NCBI RefSeq assembly: GCF_021390425.1
Contig: NZ_JAJUWY010000002.1
Coordinates: 372,001 to 436,000 of the forward strand
Length of the DNA stretch: 64,000 nt
Direction: 5' to 3'
Source of the DNA: Lysobacter sp. GX 14042
GTDB lineage: Bacteria > Pseudomonadota > Gammaproteobacteria > Xanthomonadales > Xanthomonadaceae
Below are positions 32,944 through 42,709 of the stretch, in pieces; within the stretch, counting starts at the first letter, position 1, and every line of letters begins with the position of its first letter. Both the position numbers and the translations under genes were made by a program. Under the pieces are notes generated by a model. The model saw only the letters and a list, made by a program, of their open reading frames with translations, searched no databases and was not told the origin of the DNA.

Positions 32944-34322
32944 CCGACCCCGCACTCCTTCCCGGCCTCGTCCCCGGCGGCGACGGCCTGCCGCTGCACC
33001 TGGTCGGCGCCGCGCAGCTCGAGGACTGGCTGTCGAGGCAGCCCGACGGCATCGGCGCCTGGGTCCGCGGCCACGGCTTCCAGGCGCGGCCGCACACCGC
33101 CCTGGTCCTGCCCGGCAGTGACGGCGCACCGGCCGGGGCGGTGCTGGGCATCGGAGATCCGCATGATCCGGCCAGCTACGGCCATGCCGCGCATGCGCTG
33201 CCGGCCGCATGCTTCCGGCTGGCCGGCACGCACGACCCGGTGACCGTGGCCGCCCTGCAGCTTGGCTGGGGCCTGGGCGCGTACCGCTTCGCCCGGTACC
33301 GCAAGCCCGCACGCGAGCCTGCGCGGCTGGTGCTCGACGGCGACAGCCGCGCCGCGCAGCTTGCCCTGGCCGCCTGCCTGCGGGTGCGCGATCTGGTCAA
33401 CACCCCGACCGAGGACATGGGGCCGGAGCAACTGGAGGAGATTGCCCGCCAGATGGCCGAACGTGCCGGCGCGACGCTGGAGGTGACCACCGGCGGGGCG
33501 CTGCTGGAGCGCAACTTCCCGGCCATCCACGCCGTCGGCCGCGCCAGCCACCGCGCGCCGCGGCTGATCCACCTGCAATGGGGGGATCCGGCGCATCCGC
33601 TGGTGGCCATCGTCGGCAAGGGCGTGTGCTTCGACACCGGCGGGCTGGATCTGAAGCCGGCCGCCGGCATGCGCAACATGAAGAAGGACATGGGCGGCGC
33701 GGCGCATGCGCTGGCCCTGGCCGAGTGGATCATGGCCGCCGGCCTGCCGCTGCGGATCGACGTACTGGTCCCGGCGGTGGAGAACGCCATCGGCCCGGAG
33801 TCGTTCCGCCCCGGGGAGGTCATCGCCACCCGCGCCGGCATCAGCGTGGAGATCGACAACACCGACGCCGAGGGCCGGCTGGTGCTGTGCGACGCGCTCG
33901 CCTTCGCGGCCGAACGCAAGCCGGCCCTGCTGCTGGACTTCGCCACCCTCACCGGCGCGGCGCGCATCGCCCTGGGTCCGGACCTGCCGGCGCTGTACAG
34001 CAACGACGATGCCGTGGCGCAGGCCTGGCTGGAGGCCGGCACGGCCGGACGCGACCCGGTGTGGCGCATGCCGTTGTGGCGCCCGTACTGGCGCTACCTC
34101 ACCAGCCACGTGGCCGACATCGCCAACGGCGGGCCGTCGAAGATGGGCGGCAGCATCACCGCCGCGCTGTACCTGGAGCGCTTCGTGCCGGAAGGCCAGG
34201 CGTGGGCGCACCTGGACACGTTCGCGTGGAACGAGGGTGACAGTCCGGGCCGCCCGGTGGGTGGCGAGGCGCAGGGGTTGCGCTCGGCGTTCGCGATGCT
34301 GGGGCGGCTGTTCGCGGGGTGA
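32940..34322 (+). CDS. Leucyl aminopeptidase family (M17) metallopeptidase
   Basis: 460 residues. The two-metal catalytic domain is intact: GKGVCFDTGGLDLKP (metal Lys/Asp), MKKDMGGAAHAL, the M17 signature NTDAEGRLVLCDAL, and DFATLTGAARIALG. The N-terminal domain (1-150) is divergent from PepA. It removes N-terminal residues from peptides in the cytosol. It is translationally coupled to the HAD gene upstream and ends 16 bp before the convergent response-regulator gene. Confidence 0.93.
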   Translation: MTDPALLPGLVPGGDGLPLHLVGAAQLEDWLSRQPDGIGAWVRGHGFQARPHTALVLPGSDGAPAGAVLGIGDPHDPASYGHAAHALPAACFRLAGTHDPVTVAALQLGWGLGAYRFARYRKPAREPARLVLDGDSRAAQLALAACLRVRDLVNTPTEDMGPEQLEEIARQMAERAGATLEVTTGGALLERNFPAIHAVGRASHRAPRLIHLQWGDPAHPLVAIVGKGVCFDTGGLDLKPAAGMRNMKKDMGGAAHALALAEWIMAAGLPLRIDVLVPAVENAIGPESFRPGEVIATRAGISVEIDNTDAEGRLVLCDALAFAAERKPALLLDFATLTGAARIALGPDLPALYSNDDAVAQAWLEAGTAGRDPVWRMPLWRPYWRYLTSHVADIANGGPSKMGGSITAALYLERFVPEGQAWAHLDTFAWNEGDSPGRPVGGEAQGLRSAFAMLGRLFAG

Positions 34323-34338
34323 GTTCCGGTCCCGGTTG

Positions 34339-34941
34339 TTACAGCCAGCCTTTCTGCCGGGCCAGCCGGTATGCCTCGATGCGGTTGCCGACGCCCAGCT
34401 TGCCGATGGCCTCCGAGAGGTAGTTGCGCACCGTGCCGTGCGAGAGATGGAGCCGGCCGGCGATGTCGTTCGCCGCGTGGCCTTCTCCGGCCAGGCGCAA
34501 TACTTGGCGTTCGCGATCGGTGAGCGGGTCGGCCTCCGACCAGGCCTCCAGCGCCAGTTGCGGGTCGATCGCCCGGCCGCCGCCATGTACCTGGCGCAAC
34601 GCGCCGGCCAGCTGCCCGACCGGCGCATCCTTGAGCAGGTAGCCCTGCACCCCGGCGTCCAGCGCGCGGCGCAGGTAGCCGCCACGCGCGAAGGTGGTGA
34701 CGATCACCACCTTTGTCGCCAGTCCGTGGCGCTGGATGCGCCCGGCCAGCTCCAGGCCGGTCAGTCCCGGCATCTCGATGTCGGTCACCAGCAGGTCGGG
34801 GCCGTGGCGCTGCAGCTCGCGCCAGGCGGCCTCTCCATCGGCGGCGGTGCCGACCACCTCCAGGTCCGGCTCCAGGCCCAGCAAAGCCGCCAGTGCACCG
34901 CGCAGCATCGACTGGTCCTCGGCAAGGACGATCCGGATCAT
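34339..34941 (-). CDS. NarL/LuxR-type response regulator (DesR-like)
   Basis: 200 residues. The receiver domain has Glu8/Asp9, phospho-acceptor Asp54 (LVTDIEMPG) and Lys in YLLKDAP. The C-terminal LuxR helix-turn-helix (about 137-200) includes LTDRERQVLRLAGEGHAAND and HGTVRNYLSEAIGKLG. It is the partner of the overlapping kinase gene (4 bp overlap) and ends the four-gene ABC operon. It is the natural candidate to bind the TGAC-N4-GTCA palindromes upstream. Confidence 0.93.
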   Translation of the reverse strand: MIRIVLAEDQSMLRGALAALLGLEPDLEVVGTAADGEAAWRELQRHGPDLLVTDIEMPGLTGLELAGRIQRHGLATKVVIVTTFARGGYLRRALDAGVQGYLLKDAPVGQLAGALRQVHGGGRAIDPQLALEAWSEADPLTDRERQVLRLAGEGHAANDIAGRLHLSHGTVRNYLSEAIGKLGVGNRIEAYRLARQKGWL

Positions 34942-36203
34942 CGCCGCAGGGCTCCTGCCAGCGCGGGCGACGCAGGTGCGGACCCGTCGCGCCGGGCACC
35001 CCTGTCCGGCGCCGGGGCCGCCGGCGCAGGCCCGACGGCGCGGACCGGGATGCACGCCTCCACGGTGGTACCCCGCCGCCGCGACGAGTCGACCCGCAGC
35101 CGCCCTCCAAGCACCTCCACGCGTTCGCGCATGCCCGCCAGCCCGTTACCCGGCACGTCCGCGCCGCCGCGTCCGTCGTCGCTGATGCACAGCACGGCCC
35201 GGTCGCGGTCGACCTGCAGCGTGACCTCCGCGCGGGTCGCCCCGGCATGCCGCTGGATGTTGGTCGCCGCCTCGCGCAGCACCATCGCCAGTGCGGTTTC
35301 CAGCGGTACCGGCAGCGCGGCCGCATCGACTCCGGAATACCCCACCTCGTGGCGCATCGCGACCCCGGCGCACTCCAGCAACAACCTGGCCGAGGCGAGT
35401 TCGGCGGCCAGGCCGGCCGAGCGGATGCCGGTCACTGCCGCGCGCACCTGGGCCAGTGCCTCGCGGCTGACCCGGCTGACTTCCGAGATCTCGGCCAGTG
35501 CCCTGTCCGGGTTGCGTTCGATCAGCCTGGCCGCCAGGTCGGATTTCAGCGCCACCAGCGACAGGGTGTGACCGAGCAGGTCGTGCAGGTCACGCCCGAT
35601 GCGCTCGCGCTCGGCCGCAGTCGCCAGCCGCCGCACCTCCTCCTGCGAAAGCTTCAGTGCCGCGTCCTTGTGCCGGTTCACGGCATCGGCGTGGACCACC
35701 AGGCCGATGATGACGGTAACCGCGGGCAGCCACGCCACCGCCTGCCATGGATAGCCCAGCGCCAGCGCCATCGCGAGCAGGGCCCCGTTGAGCAACACCA
35801 GCATGGCGAGATAGCGCACGAGCCCGTGGCCCCTGGCACCGCGCAGCATCACGCAGCCGAACACGAAATAGCTCAGGCCCGACGGATACCAGCGCAACAG
35901 CAGCATGGACAGCACGACCATGCCCAACGCCGGCAGCCACATCTTCCGTTCCGGCCGCAACAGGGTCAGCCCGTAGAGCACCAGGAACAGGGGATACGAC
36001 AGCAGCGTCAGCCCGATCCAGCGGGTGTCGTACCCCGACGGCGTGAACATCGGGGTGATGAACACCCAGGCAGTCCACAGCAGGTGCACCCACTCGGTCC
36101 ACGGCGCGCTCCCCCGCCGCGCGGCGCACGCCAGCAGCGAGTCCGGCGCCGGTGACAGCCAGCGACGCAACATGACGGTGGCGCGGGTCCTGCTGTGGTC
36201 CAT
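34938..36203 (-). CDS. DesK-type sensor histidine kinase
   Basis: 421 residues. Five or six N-terminal membrane helices (about 35-180) form the sensor with little extracytoplasmic sequence. A HisKA_3 domain follows (ERERIGRDLHDLLGHTLSL, phospho-acceptor His207), then a HATPase domain (REAATNIQRHAGA, DDGRGG, GNGLAGMRERVEVLGG). The tail is Ala/Pro/Arg-rich. Such kinases sense membrane state or antibiotics through their helices. An alternative start is 36173; neither has a clear ribosome-binding site. It follows the ABC permease by 57 bp. Confidence 0.9.
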   Translation of the reverse strand: MDHSRTRATVMLRRWLSPAPDSLLACAARRGSAPWTEWVHLLWTAWVFITPMFTPSGYDTRWIGLTLLSYPLFLVLYGLTLLRPERKMWLPALGMVVLSMLLLRWYPSGLSYFVFGCVMLRGARGHGLVRYLAMLVLLNGALLAMALALGYPWQAVAWLPAVTVIIGLVVHADAVNRHKDAALKLSQEEVRRLATAAERERIGRDLHDLLGHTLSLVALKSDLAARLIERNPDRALAEISEVSRVSREALAQVRAAVTGIRSAGLAAELASARLLLECAGVAMRHEVGYSGVDAAALPVPLETALAMVLREAATNIQRHAGATRAEVTLQVDRDRAVLCISDDGRGGADVPGNGLAGMRERVEVLGGRLRVDSSRRRGTTVEACIPVRAVGPAPAAPAPDRGARRDGSAPASPALAGALRR

Positions 36204-36260
36204 GGCGCGATGATGCCGCACCTGGCGCGCCCCGGTCCGGCGCCGGATCATGGCGCCGGT

Positions 36261-37037
36261 TCAACCATTGCGGACCAGCCGCGCCCGGGCCAGGGCGAAG
36301 AAGCCGGCGCTGACCAGCGCCAGCACGCCCAGGTGCAGCGCGACCGGCTGGCCCGCATCCATCCCGACGACCTTCAGCGCCAGCTGTCCGACGTGGTACG
36401 GCGGCCATGCCGGAGCAAGGGTGGCGAATACACCCGGCAGCATCGCCAGCGGCAGCCACAATCCGGACAGCAGCGACAGCGGCAGGTAGACGAGGTTGAC
36501 CACCGCCGGGGCGGCGCCGCCACTGGACAGGGTGCCGATATACAGCCCGAGCGCGCCGAAGGGCACCGCCCCGGCGACGTGGACCAGCAACAGCAGCGCC
36601 CATTGCGCGGGCCGCAGCGACACCCCGCCCGCCAGCGCAGCCAGGGCCGCGAGCAGCGACGCCACCATCAGCCCGAACATCGCCGCCATCGCCATCTTCC
36701 CCAGCAGGTACGCACCCGGCGGCATCGGCAGTGCGCGCTTGAGCGTCAGCAGCCCGCGCTCGCGGTCCATCGCCACCGTGACCCCGAAGCCGAACAGCGC
36801 CGCGCCCATCACCCCGAACACGCCGTAGGTGGCGAACAGGTAAGTGGCGGCGGCCGGGTTGCCGCGATTCATCACCACTCCGAACAGCAGGTAGAACATC
36901 GCCGGAAACAGCAGCGTCGGCAGCGAGAACATCGGCGCGCGCAGCAGGCGCAGGAACTCGTACTTCGCCTCGAGCAGGTAGCTGCGCAACATCCGCTGCC
37001 GCGGACGATGGAGGTTGGCGTCGGCAATGGCGTTCAT
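36261..37037 (-). CDS. ABC-2 type transporter permease
   Basis: 258 residues with six membrane helices. The first loop contains LRLLRAPMFSLPTLLFPAMF, typical of ABC-2 (DrrB/NatB) permeases, and the coupling region MDRERGLLTLKRALPMPP is also typical. It partners the ATPase encoded just upstream (one base shared, TGATG). Drug, lipid or sodium export is possible; the substrate is unknown. Confidence 0.9.
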   Translation of the reverse strand: MNAIADANLHRPRQRMLRSYLLEAKYEFLRLLRAPMFSLPTLLFPAMFYLLFGVVMNRGNPAAATYLFATYGVFGVMGAALFGFGVTVAMDRERGLLTLKRALPMPPGAYLLGKMAMAAMFGLMVASLLAALAALAGGVSLRPAQWALLLLVHVAGAVPFGALGLYIGTLSSGGAAPAVVNLVYLPLSLLSGLWLPLAMLPGVFATLAPAWPPYHVGQLALKVVGMDAGQPVALHLGVLALVSAGFFALARARLVRNG

Positions 37038-37951
37038 CAGGCGGCCTCCTGCAGCTGTTGTTCACGGGTGATCTCCAGAAAGGCTTCGGCCAGGCCGGCG
37101 CGGCTCACATCAAGTCCGGTGAGCTCCGGATCCTGCGCGAGCAGGCGCCGCACCACGTCCTCGGCGGCATCGGTGACCACTTCCAGCTTTCCCTCCTCCC
37201 GCGTGGCCGCCCGTACCCGGGGCCAGCGCGCCACCTCGGCGGGATCGAGGCCGCTGGTGCAGCGGATGCGCCGCTGGGAGACCCGCGCCCGGACCTCGTC
37301 CAGGCTGCCGTCGGCCACGACCCGTCCGTGCGCCAGTACCACCACGCGGTCGGCGAGCGCTTCGGCCTCCTCCAGATAGTGGGTGGTGAGCAGGATCGAA
37401 GCGCCATCGGCGGCCAGCTCGCGCACCCCGCGCCACAGCGACTGCCGCGCCTGGATGTCCAGCCCGGTGGTCGGCTCGTCGAGGAACAGCACCCGTGGCC
37501 GGCCGCAGATCGCCAGCGCCAGCTGCACCCGGCGCTGCTGGCCACCCGACAGCTGGCCGTAACGGCGGGCCAGCAGGCCTTGCAGCCCGGCGATGTCGAC
37601 GCAGTCCTGCACGCCGCGCGGCGCCGGGTAGTAGCTGCGGGTCAGCTCCAGCAGCTCGGCTACCTTGAGCGTGTCGGCGATCGCGCCCGACTGCAGCATC
37701 ACCCCGGCCTGCTGGCGTGCGGACAGCATCCGCGGCGGTGATCCAAGCAGCACTGCATCCCCATGATCGGGCTCCAGCAGGCCCAGCAGCAGCGAGATGG
37801 CGGTGCTCTTGCCGGCGCCGTTGGCGCCCAGCAGCGCCAGCACCTGGCCGGCGTGCAGTTCGAGATCGACGCCTTCGAGCGCGGTGACGGCGCCGTAGCG
37901 CTTCACCGCGCCCCGAAGTTGCGCCAGTGGAATGGATTGGACGGCGTGCAT
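37037..37951 (-). CDS. ABC transporter ATP-binding protein (DrrA/NatA type)
   Basis: 304 residues. Walker A is GANGAGKS, signature LSGGQQRRVQLAL, Walker B VLFLDEPTTGLD, and the switch His is in LLTTHYLEEAE. A C-terminal extension of about 80 residues (QRRIRCTSGLDPAEVARWP onward) is the regulatory domain of DrrA-type ATPases. It is the first gene of the leftward operon with the ABC-2 permease, kinase and regulator. The start at 37951 is close to the twin palindromes. Confidence 0.93.
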   Translation of the reverse strand: MHAVQSIPLAQLRGAVKRYGAVTALEGVDLELHAGQVLALLGANGAGKSTAISLLLGLLEPDHGDAVLLGSPPRMLSARQQAGVMLQSGAIADTLKVAELLELTRSYYPAPRGVQDCVDIAGLQGLLARRYGQLSGGQQRRVQLALAICGRPRVLFLDEPTTGLDIQARQSLWRGVRELAADGASILLTTHYLEEAEALADRVVVLAHGRVVADGSLDEVRARVSQRRIRCTSGLDPAEVARWPRVRAATREEGKLEVVTDAAEDVVRRLLAQDPELTGLDVSRAGLAEAFLEITREQQLQEAA

Positions 37952-38033
37952 GACGGCCCCTGCTCTGCGATGTGTGGACCATGCTCGCCCTCCCCCGCCG
38001 GCGCCGGCAGTCGCGGCGGTCAGCGTCTGCCAA

Positions 38034-38045
38034 TGACAGTCGTCA
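38034..38045. promoter_or_regulatory. Palindrome TGAC-N4-GTCA, copy 1
   Basis: TGACAGTCGTCA is an inverted repeat of TGAC half-sites around a four-base centre. It lies 83 bp upstream of the leftward ABC ATPase start. A second copy with the same half-sites and spacing is centred 42 bp to the right. Confidence 0.5.
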
Positions 38046-38073
38046 TGCCGGCGGGAGGGATGCAGGCACACCG

Positions 38074-38089
38074 GGTGACGGGCGTCACC
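38074..38089. promoter_or_regulatory. Palindrome GGTGAC-N4-GTCACC, copy 2
   Basis: A perfect 6-bp-armed inverted repeat around GGGC, with inner half-sites TGAC/GTCA identical to copy 1. Centres are 38039.5 and 38081.5, four helical turns apart, so two dimers could bind the same DNA face. It lies 75 bp upstream of the rightward adaptor gene. Binding by the neighbouring NarL-type regulator is inferred. Confidence 0.55.
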
Positions 38090-38163
38090 TGACAGCGGCC
38101 GCCGGGCGGTGCAGACTCGGCACTCCGGCCCTGGGACGGGCCCGCGCCTTCGCAGGGGAGACG

Positions 38164-39423
38164 ATGAGCAGCAATGCCGAGCTGTTGAAGGAACTCAGGA
38201 TCGACCGCGGCGCGCCGCCGCCGCGCGAGCCGCGCCGGGGGCTGCTCATCGGCCTGGGGGTGGGTGCCGCGGTGCTGCTGGCGGTACTGGCAGCCTGGTT
38301 CCTGCTCACCCGCGGCGACGTGCCCCAGGTCCGGACCGCCACCGCCACGGCAATCGGCGGCCAGGCCGGCGCGGCGGCCTCGGTGCTTGACGCCACCGGC
38401 TACGTGGTGGCACGGCGCATGGCCACGGTGTCGGCCAAGATCACCGGCCGGGTGCGCGAGGTGCTGATCGAGGAAGGCCAGCGGGTCGAGGAAGGCCAGG
38501 TCATGGCGCGGCTGGACCCGGTCGATGCCGATGCCCAGCGCGCGCTCGCCACCCAGCAGCTCGGCGCCGCCCGTGCCAATGCCGACGCGACCCGCGCCCG
38601 CTTGCGCGAAGCGGAGGCCAACGCCACCCGGCTGGGCGGCCTGGTCGGGCAACAACTGGTCTCGCAGGCGCAGTACGACCAGGCGCTCGCCGAGCGCGAT
38701 GCACTCCGGGCCCAGCTGGCCAGCATGGGGCGCCAGGCGGGCGTCGCGGCCGACCAGCTGCACATCGCCGAACTCGGCGTCGACAACACCATCGTGCGCG
38801 CGCCGTTTGCCGGCGTGGTCACCGCCAAGGCCGCCCAGCCGGGCGAGATCGTCTCGCCGATGGCCACCGGCGGCTTCACCCGCACCGGCATCGGCACCAT
38901 CGTCGACATGGAGTCGCTGGAGGTCGAGGTCGACGTCGGCGAGTCCTACATCGGCCGGGTCGAGCCGGGCATGCCGGTGGAGGCCACGCTCAACGCCTAC
39001 CCGGACTGGAGGATCCCGGCCCACGTGATCGCGATCATCCCCACCGCCGACCGCGGCAAGGCGACGGTCAAGGTGCGCATCGGGCTGGACCAGCAGGATC
39101 CGCGGATCGTGCCGGAAATGGGCGTGCGGGTGAGCTTCCTCGAGCGCGCTCCGGAACCCGGGGAGGGCAACGATGCGGGGCCGGCCGTGCTGGTCCCGGG
39201 GGCCGCCATCGCCCGCCGGAACAACACCCCGGTGGCTTTCGTGCTCACCGGGCGGGATGGCGACAGCGCGCGGGTCGAACAGCGCACCATCGAGCCCGGC
39301 CGCACCCTGGGCGGCGACCGCGAGGTCACCTCCGGCTTGGCGGGCGGCGAAACGGTGGTGCTGTCGCCCCCGGACGAACTGGAAGACGGATCGGAGGTCC
39401 GCATCGCCCCCGCCCAGGACTAG
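38164..39423 (+). CDS. Periplasmic adaptor (membrane-fusion) protein of an ABC efflux system
   Basis: 419 residues. A cytosolic N-terminus and one membrane helix (about 22-45) are followed by a lipoyl/biotinyl-like half (VSAKITGRVREVLIEEGQRV), a coiled-coil hairpin (about 125-200, rich in Ala/Arg/Glu), the second lipoyl half (VRAPFAGVVTAKAAQPGEIV), and beta-barrel and membrane-proximal domains. This is the MacA/HlyD plan. It starts the operon with a MacB-type ATPase and two permeases. AGGGGAG lies before the ATG. An outer-membrane TolC partner is not in this window. Confidence 0.9.
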   Translation: MSSNAELLKELRIDRGAPPPREPRRGLLIGLGVGAAVLLAVLAAWFLLTRGDVPQVRTATATAIGGQAGAAASVLDATGYVVARRMATVSAKITGRVREVLIEEGQRVEEGQVMARLDPVDADAQRALATQQLGAARANADATRARLREAEANATRLGGLVGQQLVSQAQYDQALAERDALRAQLASMGRQAGVAADQLHIAELGVDNTIVRAPFAGVVTAKAAQPGEIVSPMATGGFTRTGIGTIVDMESLEVEVDVGESYIGRVEPGMPVEATLNAYPDWRIPAHVIAIIPTADRGKATVKVRIGLDQQDPRIVPEMGVRVSFLERAPEPGEGNDAGPAVLVPGAAIARRNNTPVAFVLTGRDGDSARVEQRTIEPGRTLGGDREVTSGLAGGETVVLSPPDELEDGSEVRIAPAQD

Positions 39424-39433
39424 CTTCATCGTC

Positions 39434-39453
39434 GTTCCCGCGAACGCGGGAAC
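39434..39453. repeat. REP-like palindrome in the ABC operon
   Basis: GTTCCCGCG-AA-CGCGGGAAC is a perfect 9-bp inverted repeat in the 67-bp gap between adaptor and ATPase genes, in the context ATCGTCGTTCCCGCGAA. A related palindrome occurs at 58621-58640. It resembles the dispersed CGTCATTCCCGCGAA-type elements of xanthomonads. In mRNA it would form a stable hairpin between two genes of one operon. Confidence 0.7.
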
Positions 39454-39490
39454 CCATGGACGTTTGCACATCGATACCAAGGACATCCAC

Positions 39491-40183
<693 letters not shown>

Positions 40184-40196
40184 CCCGGAGGCGGCG

Positions 40197-41357
40197 ATGA
40201 AATACCTGCACCTGATCTGGTCGGCATTGGCGCGCAGCCGGATGCGCACCGTGCTGACCCTGCTGTCGGTGGTCACCGCGTTCCTGCTGTTCGGCATGCT
40301 CGACAGCGTCCGGGTGGCCTTCAACAACTCCGGCCAGAGCCTGACCGGCGCCGACCGGCTGGTGGTCGCATCGAAGCTCTCCATCACCCAGTCGCTGCCC
40401 TACCGGCTGCTGCCGCAGATCGAGGCGGTGCCCGGCGTGGAGGACGTCGCCTTCGGCAACTGGTTCGGCGGCGTCTACCGCGACATGCAGAACTTCTTCC
40501 CCAACTTCGCGGTCAGCGACGACTACTTCCGGATGTACCCGGAGTTCGCCATCGCCCCCGAGCAACTGGAGGCCTTCCGCGCCGACCGCACCGGGGCGGT
40601 GGTGGGCGGGGCGCTGGCGGAGAAGTTCGACTGGACGATCGGCGACACCATCCCGCTGCAGGCCACGATCTTCCCCCGGGACGGCAGCAACGACTGGCAG
40701 TTCACCCTGCGCGGCATCTTCCACGTCGAGGACGAGGCGATGAAGCAGCAGGAGAACCAGCTGATGTTCCACTGGGAGTACTTCAACGAGGCCAACGACT
40801 ACATCAGCGATGAAATCGGCTGGATGATGGTGCGGGTGGCCGACCCGTCGCAGGCCGACCGGGTGGGGCGGGCGATCGACGCGATTTCGGCCAACTCCGA
40901 CCACGAGACCAAGACCCAGACCGAGGCGGCCTGGACCCAGTCGTTCATGAAGCAGTTCGCCGATGTCGGCCTGATCGTCACCGCGATCATGGGCGCGGTG
41001 TTCTTCACCCTGTTGCTGCTGACCGGCAACACCATGGCCCAGGCGGTGCGCGAGCGGATCCCGGAACTGGCGGTGCTCAAGACCATCGGCTTCACCGACC
41101 GCACGGTGCTGATGCTGGTGCTGGCCGAGTCGGTGCTGCTGATCGGCCTGGGCGGGCTGCTGGGCATGGCCCTGGCGCAGGCGCTGGTGGCCTGGATGGC
41201 CGGCTACAGCCAGGGGCTGCTGCCGGGCAAGGCGATCCCGACCGAGACCTGGCTGGTGGCGCTGGCGCTGGTGGTCGGGCTGGGGCTGGTGGTCGGGCTG
41301 CTGCCGGCGCTGCGCGCCAAGCGGTTGAAGATCGTCGATGCACTGGCCGGACGCTGA
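40197..41357 (+). CDS. FtsX-type ABC permease, first copy
   Basis: 386 residues. One N-terminal helix (about 18-38), a large extracytoplasmic domain (about 45-250, MacB periplasmic-domain-like), then three C-terminal helices of the FtsX domain (about 265-385, including RERIPELAVLKTIGFTDRTV). It forms a heterodimer, probably, with the next permease. The extracytoplasmic domain would contact the adaptor. Substrate unknown. Confidence 0.9.
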   Translation: MKYLHLIWSALARSRMRTVLTLLSVVTAFLLFGMLDSVRVAFNNSGQSLTGADRLVVASKLSITQSLPYRLLPQIEAVPGVEDVAFGNWFGGVYRDMQNFFPNFAVSDDYFRMYPEFAIAPEQLEAFRADRTGAVVGGALAEKFDWTIGDTIPLQATIFPRDGSNDWQFTLRGIFHVEDEAMKQQENQLMFHWEYFNEANDYISDEIGWMMVRVADPSQADRVGRAIDAISANSDHETKTQTEAAWTQSFMKQFADVGLIVTAIMGAVFFTLLLLTGNTMAQAVRERIPELAVLKTIGFTDRTVLMLVLAESVLLIGLGGLLGMALAQALVAWMAGYSQGLLPGKAIPTETWLVALALVVGLGLVVGLLPALRAKRLKIVDALAGR

Positions 41358-41369
41358 GGAGAGGCGACG

Positions 41370-42686
41370 ATGAAGAAGATCAGGAAATGGTCCGGCAATC
41401 TCGGCATGGTGCTGGTGCTGGCGCTCGGGCTGGCCGCCTGGGTCATGCTGCCCTGGTGGGGCGTGCTTGCCGGGGTGGCGCTGCTCGCCGGCTGGCTGCT
41501 GCTGGCCCGGCGCGGGCGGCAGACGCTGGCGGTCGCCAGCGTGGGCGTCTCCAGCCTGCCGCAACGCTGGGGCGCCTCGGGCGTGATCATCATCGGCATC
41601 GCCGGGGTGGTCGGGGTGCTGGTGGCGATGCTGGCGATGGGCGCGGGCTTCTCGGCCACGCTCAACAGCACCGGTGACGAAAACACGGCGATCATCCTGC
41701 GCGGCGGCGCGATGGCCGAGACCAATTCGGTGATCACCCGCGACCAGGTGCCGCTGATCACTGCCCTGGACGGCATCGCCAGCGGCCAGGGCGGACGCCC
41801 GCTGGCCTCGCCGGAGCTGTCGCAGGTGGTGTCGTTGCCGACCATGGCCGACGGCACCGATGCCAACGTGCAGCTGCGCGGGGTCGGCGACACCGCCTGG
41901 GAGCTGCGCCAGCAGGTGCAGCTGGTCGCGGGTCGCCGGTTCAATCCCGGCCTGCGCGAACTGGTGGTCGGCAGCGGCGCCGCGCAGCAGTTCCGCGGCC
42001 TGGAGATCGGCAACGCGGTGCGCTTCGGCAACCAGGAGTGGACCGTGGTCGGGCGCTTTGCCAGCGGCGATGCGCACGAATCGGAACTGTGGGCCGATGC
42101 CGAGGTGGTCGCCACCACCTACAACCGGCCGGCCTTCCAGTCGGTCACCGCCCGGCTGGAACAGGGCGACGGCTTCGACCGGCTCAAGGCCGCCCTGGCC
42201 GGCGACCCGCGGCTGAAGCTGGACGTGCTCACCACCGCCGACTATTACCGCCGCCAGTCCGAGGGGCTGGCGAAGCTGATCGACATCCTCGGGCGGGTGA
42301 TCGGCACGATCATGGCGGTCGGCGCGGTGTTCGGTGCGCTCAACACCATGTACGCGGCGGTGGCCGGGCGCGCCCGGGAGGTCGCCACCCTGCGCGCGCT
42401 GGGATTCCGCGGCCTGCCGGTGGTGCTGGCGGTGATGCTGGAGACCATGCTGCTAGCGCTACTGGGCGGGGTGCTCGGCGCCGGACTGGCCTGGCTGGTG
42501 TTCAACGGCTACACGGTGTCCACCCTGGGCAGCAACTTCAGCCAGGTGGTGTTCCAGTTCAAGGTCACCCCCGAACTGCTGTGGACCGGGATGAAGTGGG
42601 CACTCGGGATCGGACTGGTGGGCGGCCTGTTCCCGGCACTGCGGGCGGCAAGGCTGCCGGTGACCGATGCGTTGCGGGCGGGGTGA
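41370..42686 (+). CDS. FtsX-type ABC permease, second copy
   Basis: 438 residues. Unlike the first copy it has extra N-terminal hydrophobic sequence (two helices, about 10-48) before the FtsX first helix (about 75-97). A periplasmic domain and the C-terminal three-helix FtsX domain follow (RAREVATLRALGFRGLPVVL). It starts 12 bp after the first permease gene. The two permeases share architecture but little exact sequence, so they probably act as a heterodimer. Confidence 0.88.
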   Translation: MKKIRKWSGNLGMVLVLALGLAAWVMLPWWGVLAGVALLAGWLLLARRGRQTLAVASVGVSSLPQRWGASGVIIIGIAGVVGVLVAMLAMGAGFSATLNSTGDENTAIILRGGAMAETNSVITRDQVPLITALDGIASGQGGRPLASPELSQVVSLPTMADGTDANVQLRGVGDTAWELRQQVQLVAGRRFNPGLRELVVGSGAAQQFRGLEIGNAVRFGNQEWTVVGRFASGDAHESELWADAEVVATTYNRPAFQSVTARLEQGDGFDRLKAALAGDPRLKLDVLTTADYYRRQSEGLAKLIDILGRVIGTIMAVGAVFGALNTMYAAVAGRAREVATLRALGFRGLPVVLAVMLETMLLALLGGVLGAGLAWLVFNGYTVSTLGSNFSQVVFQFKVTPELLWTGMKWALGIGLVGGLFPALRAARLPVTDALRAG

Positions 42687-42709
42687 GCTGGCACCCCGCG
42701 GCTACCGCG

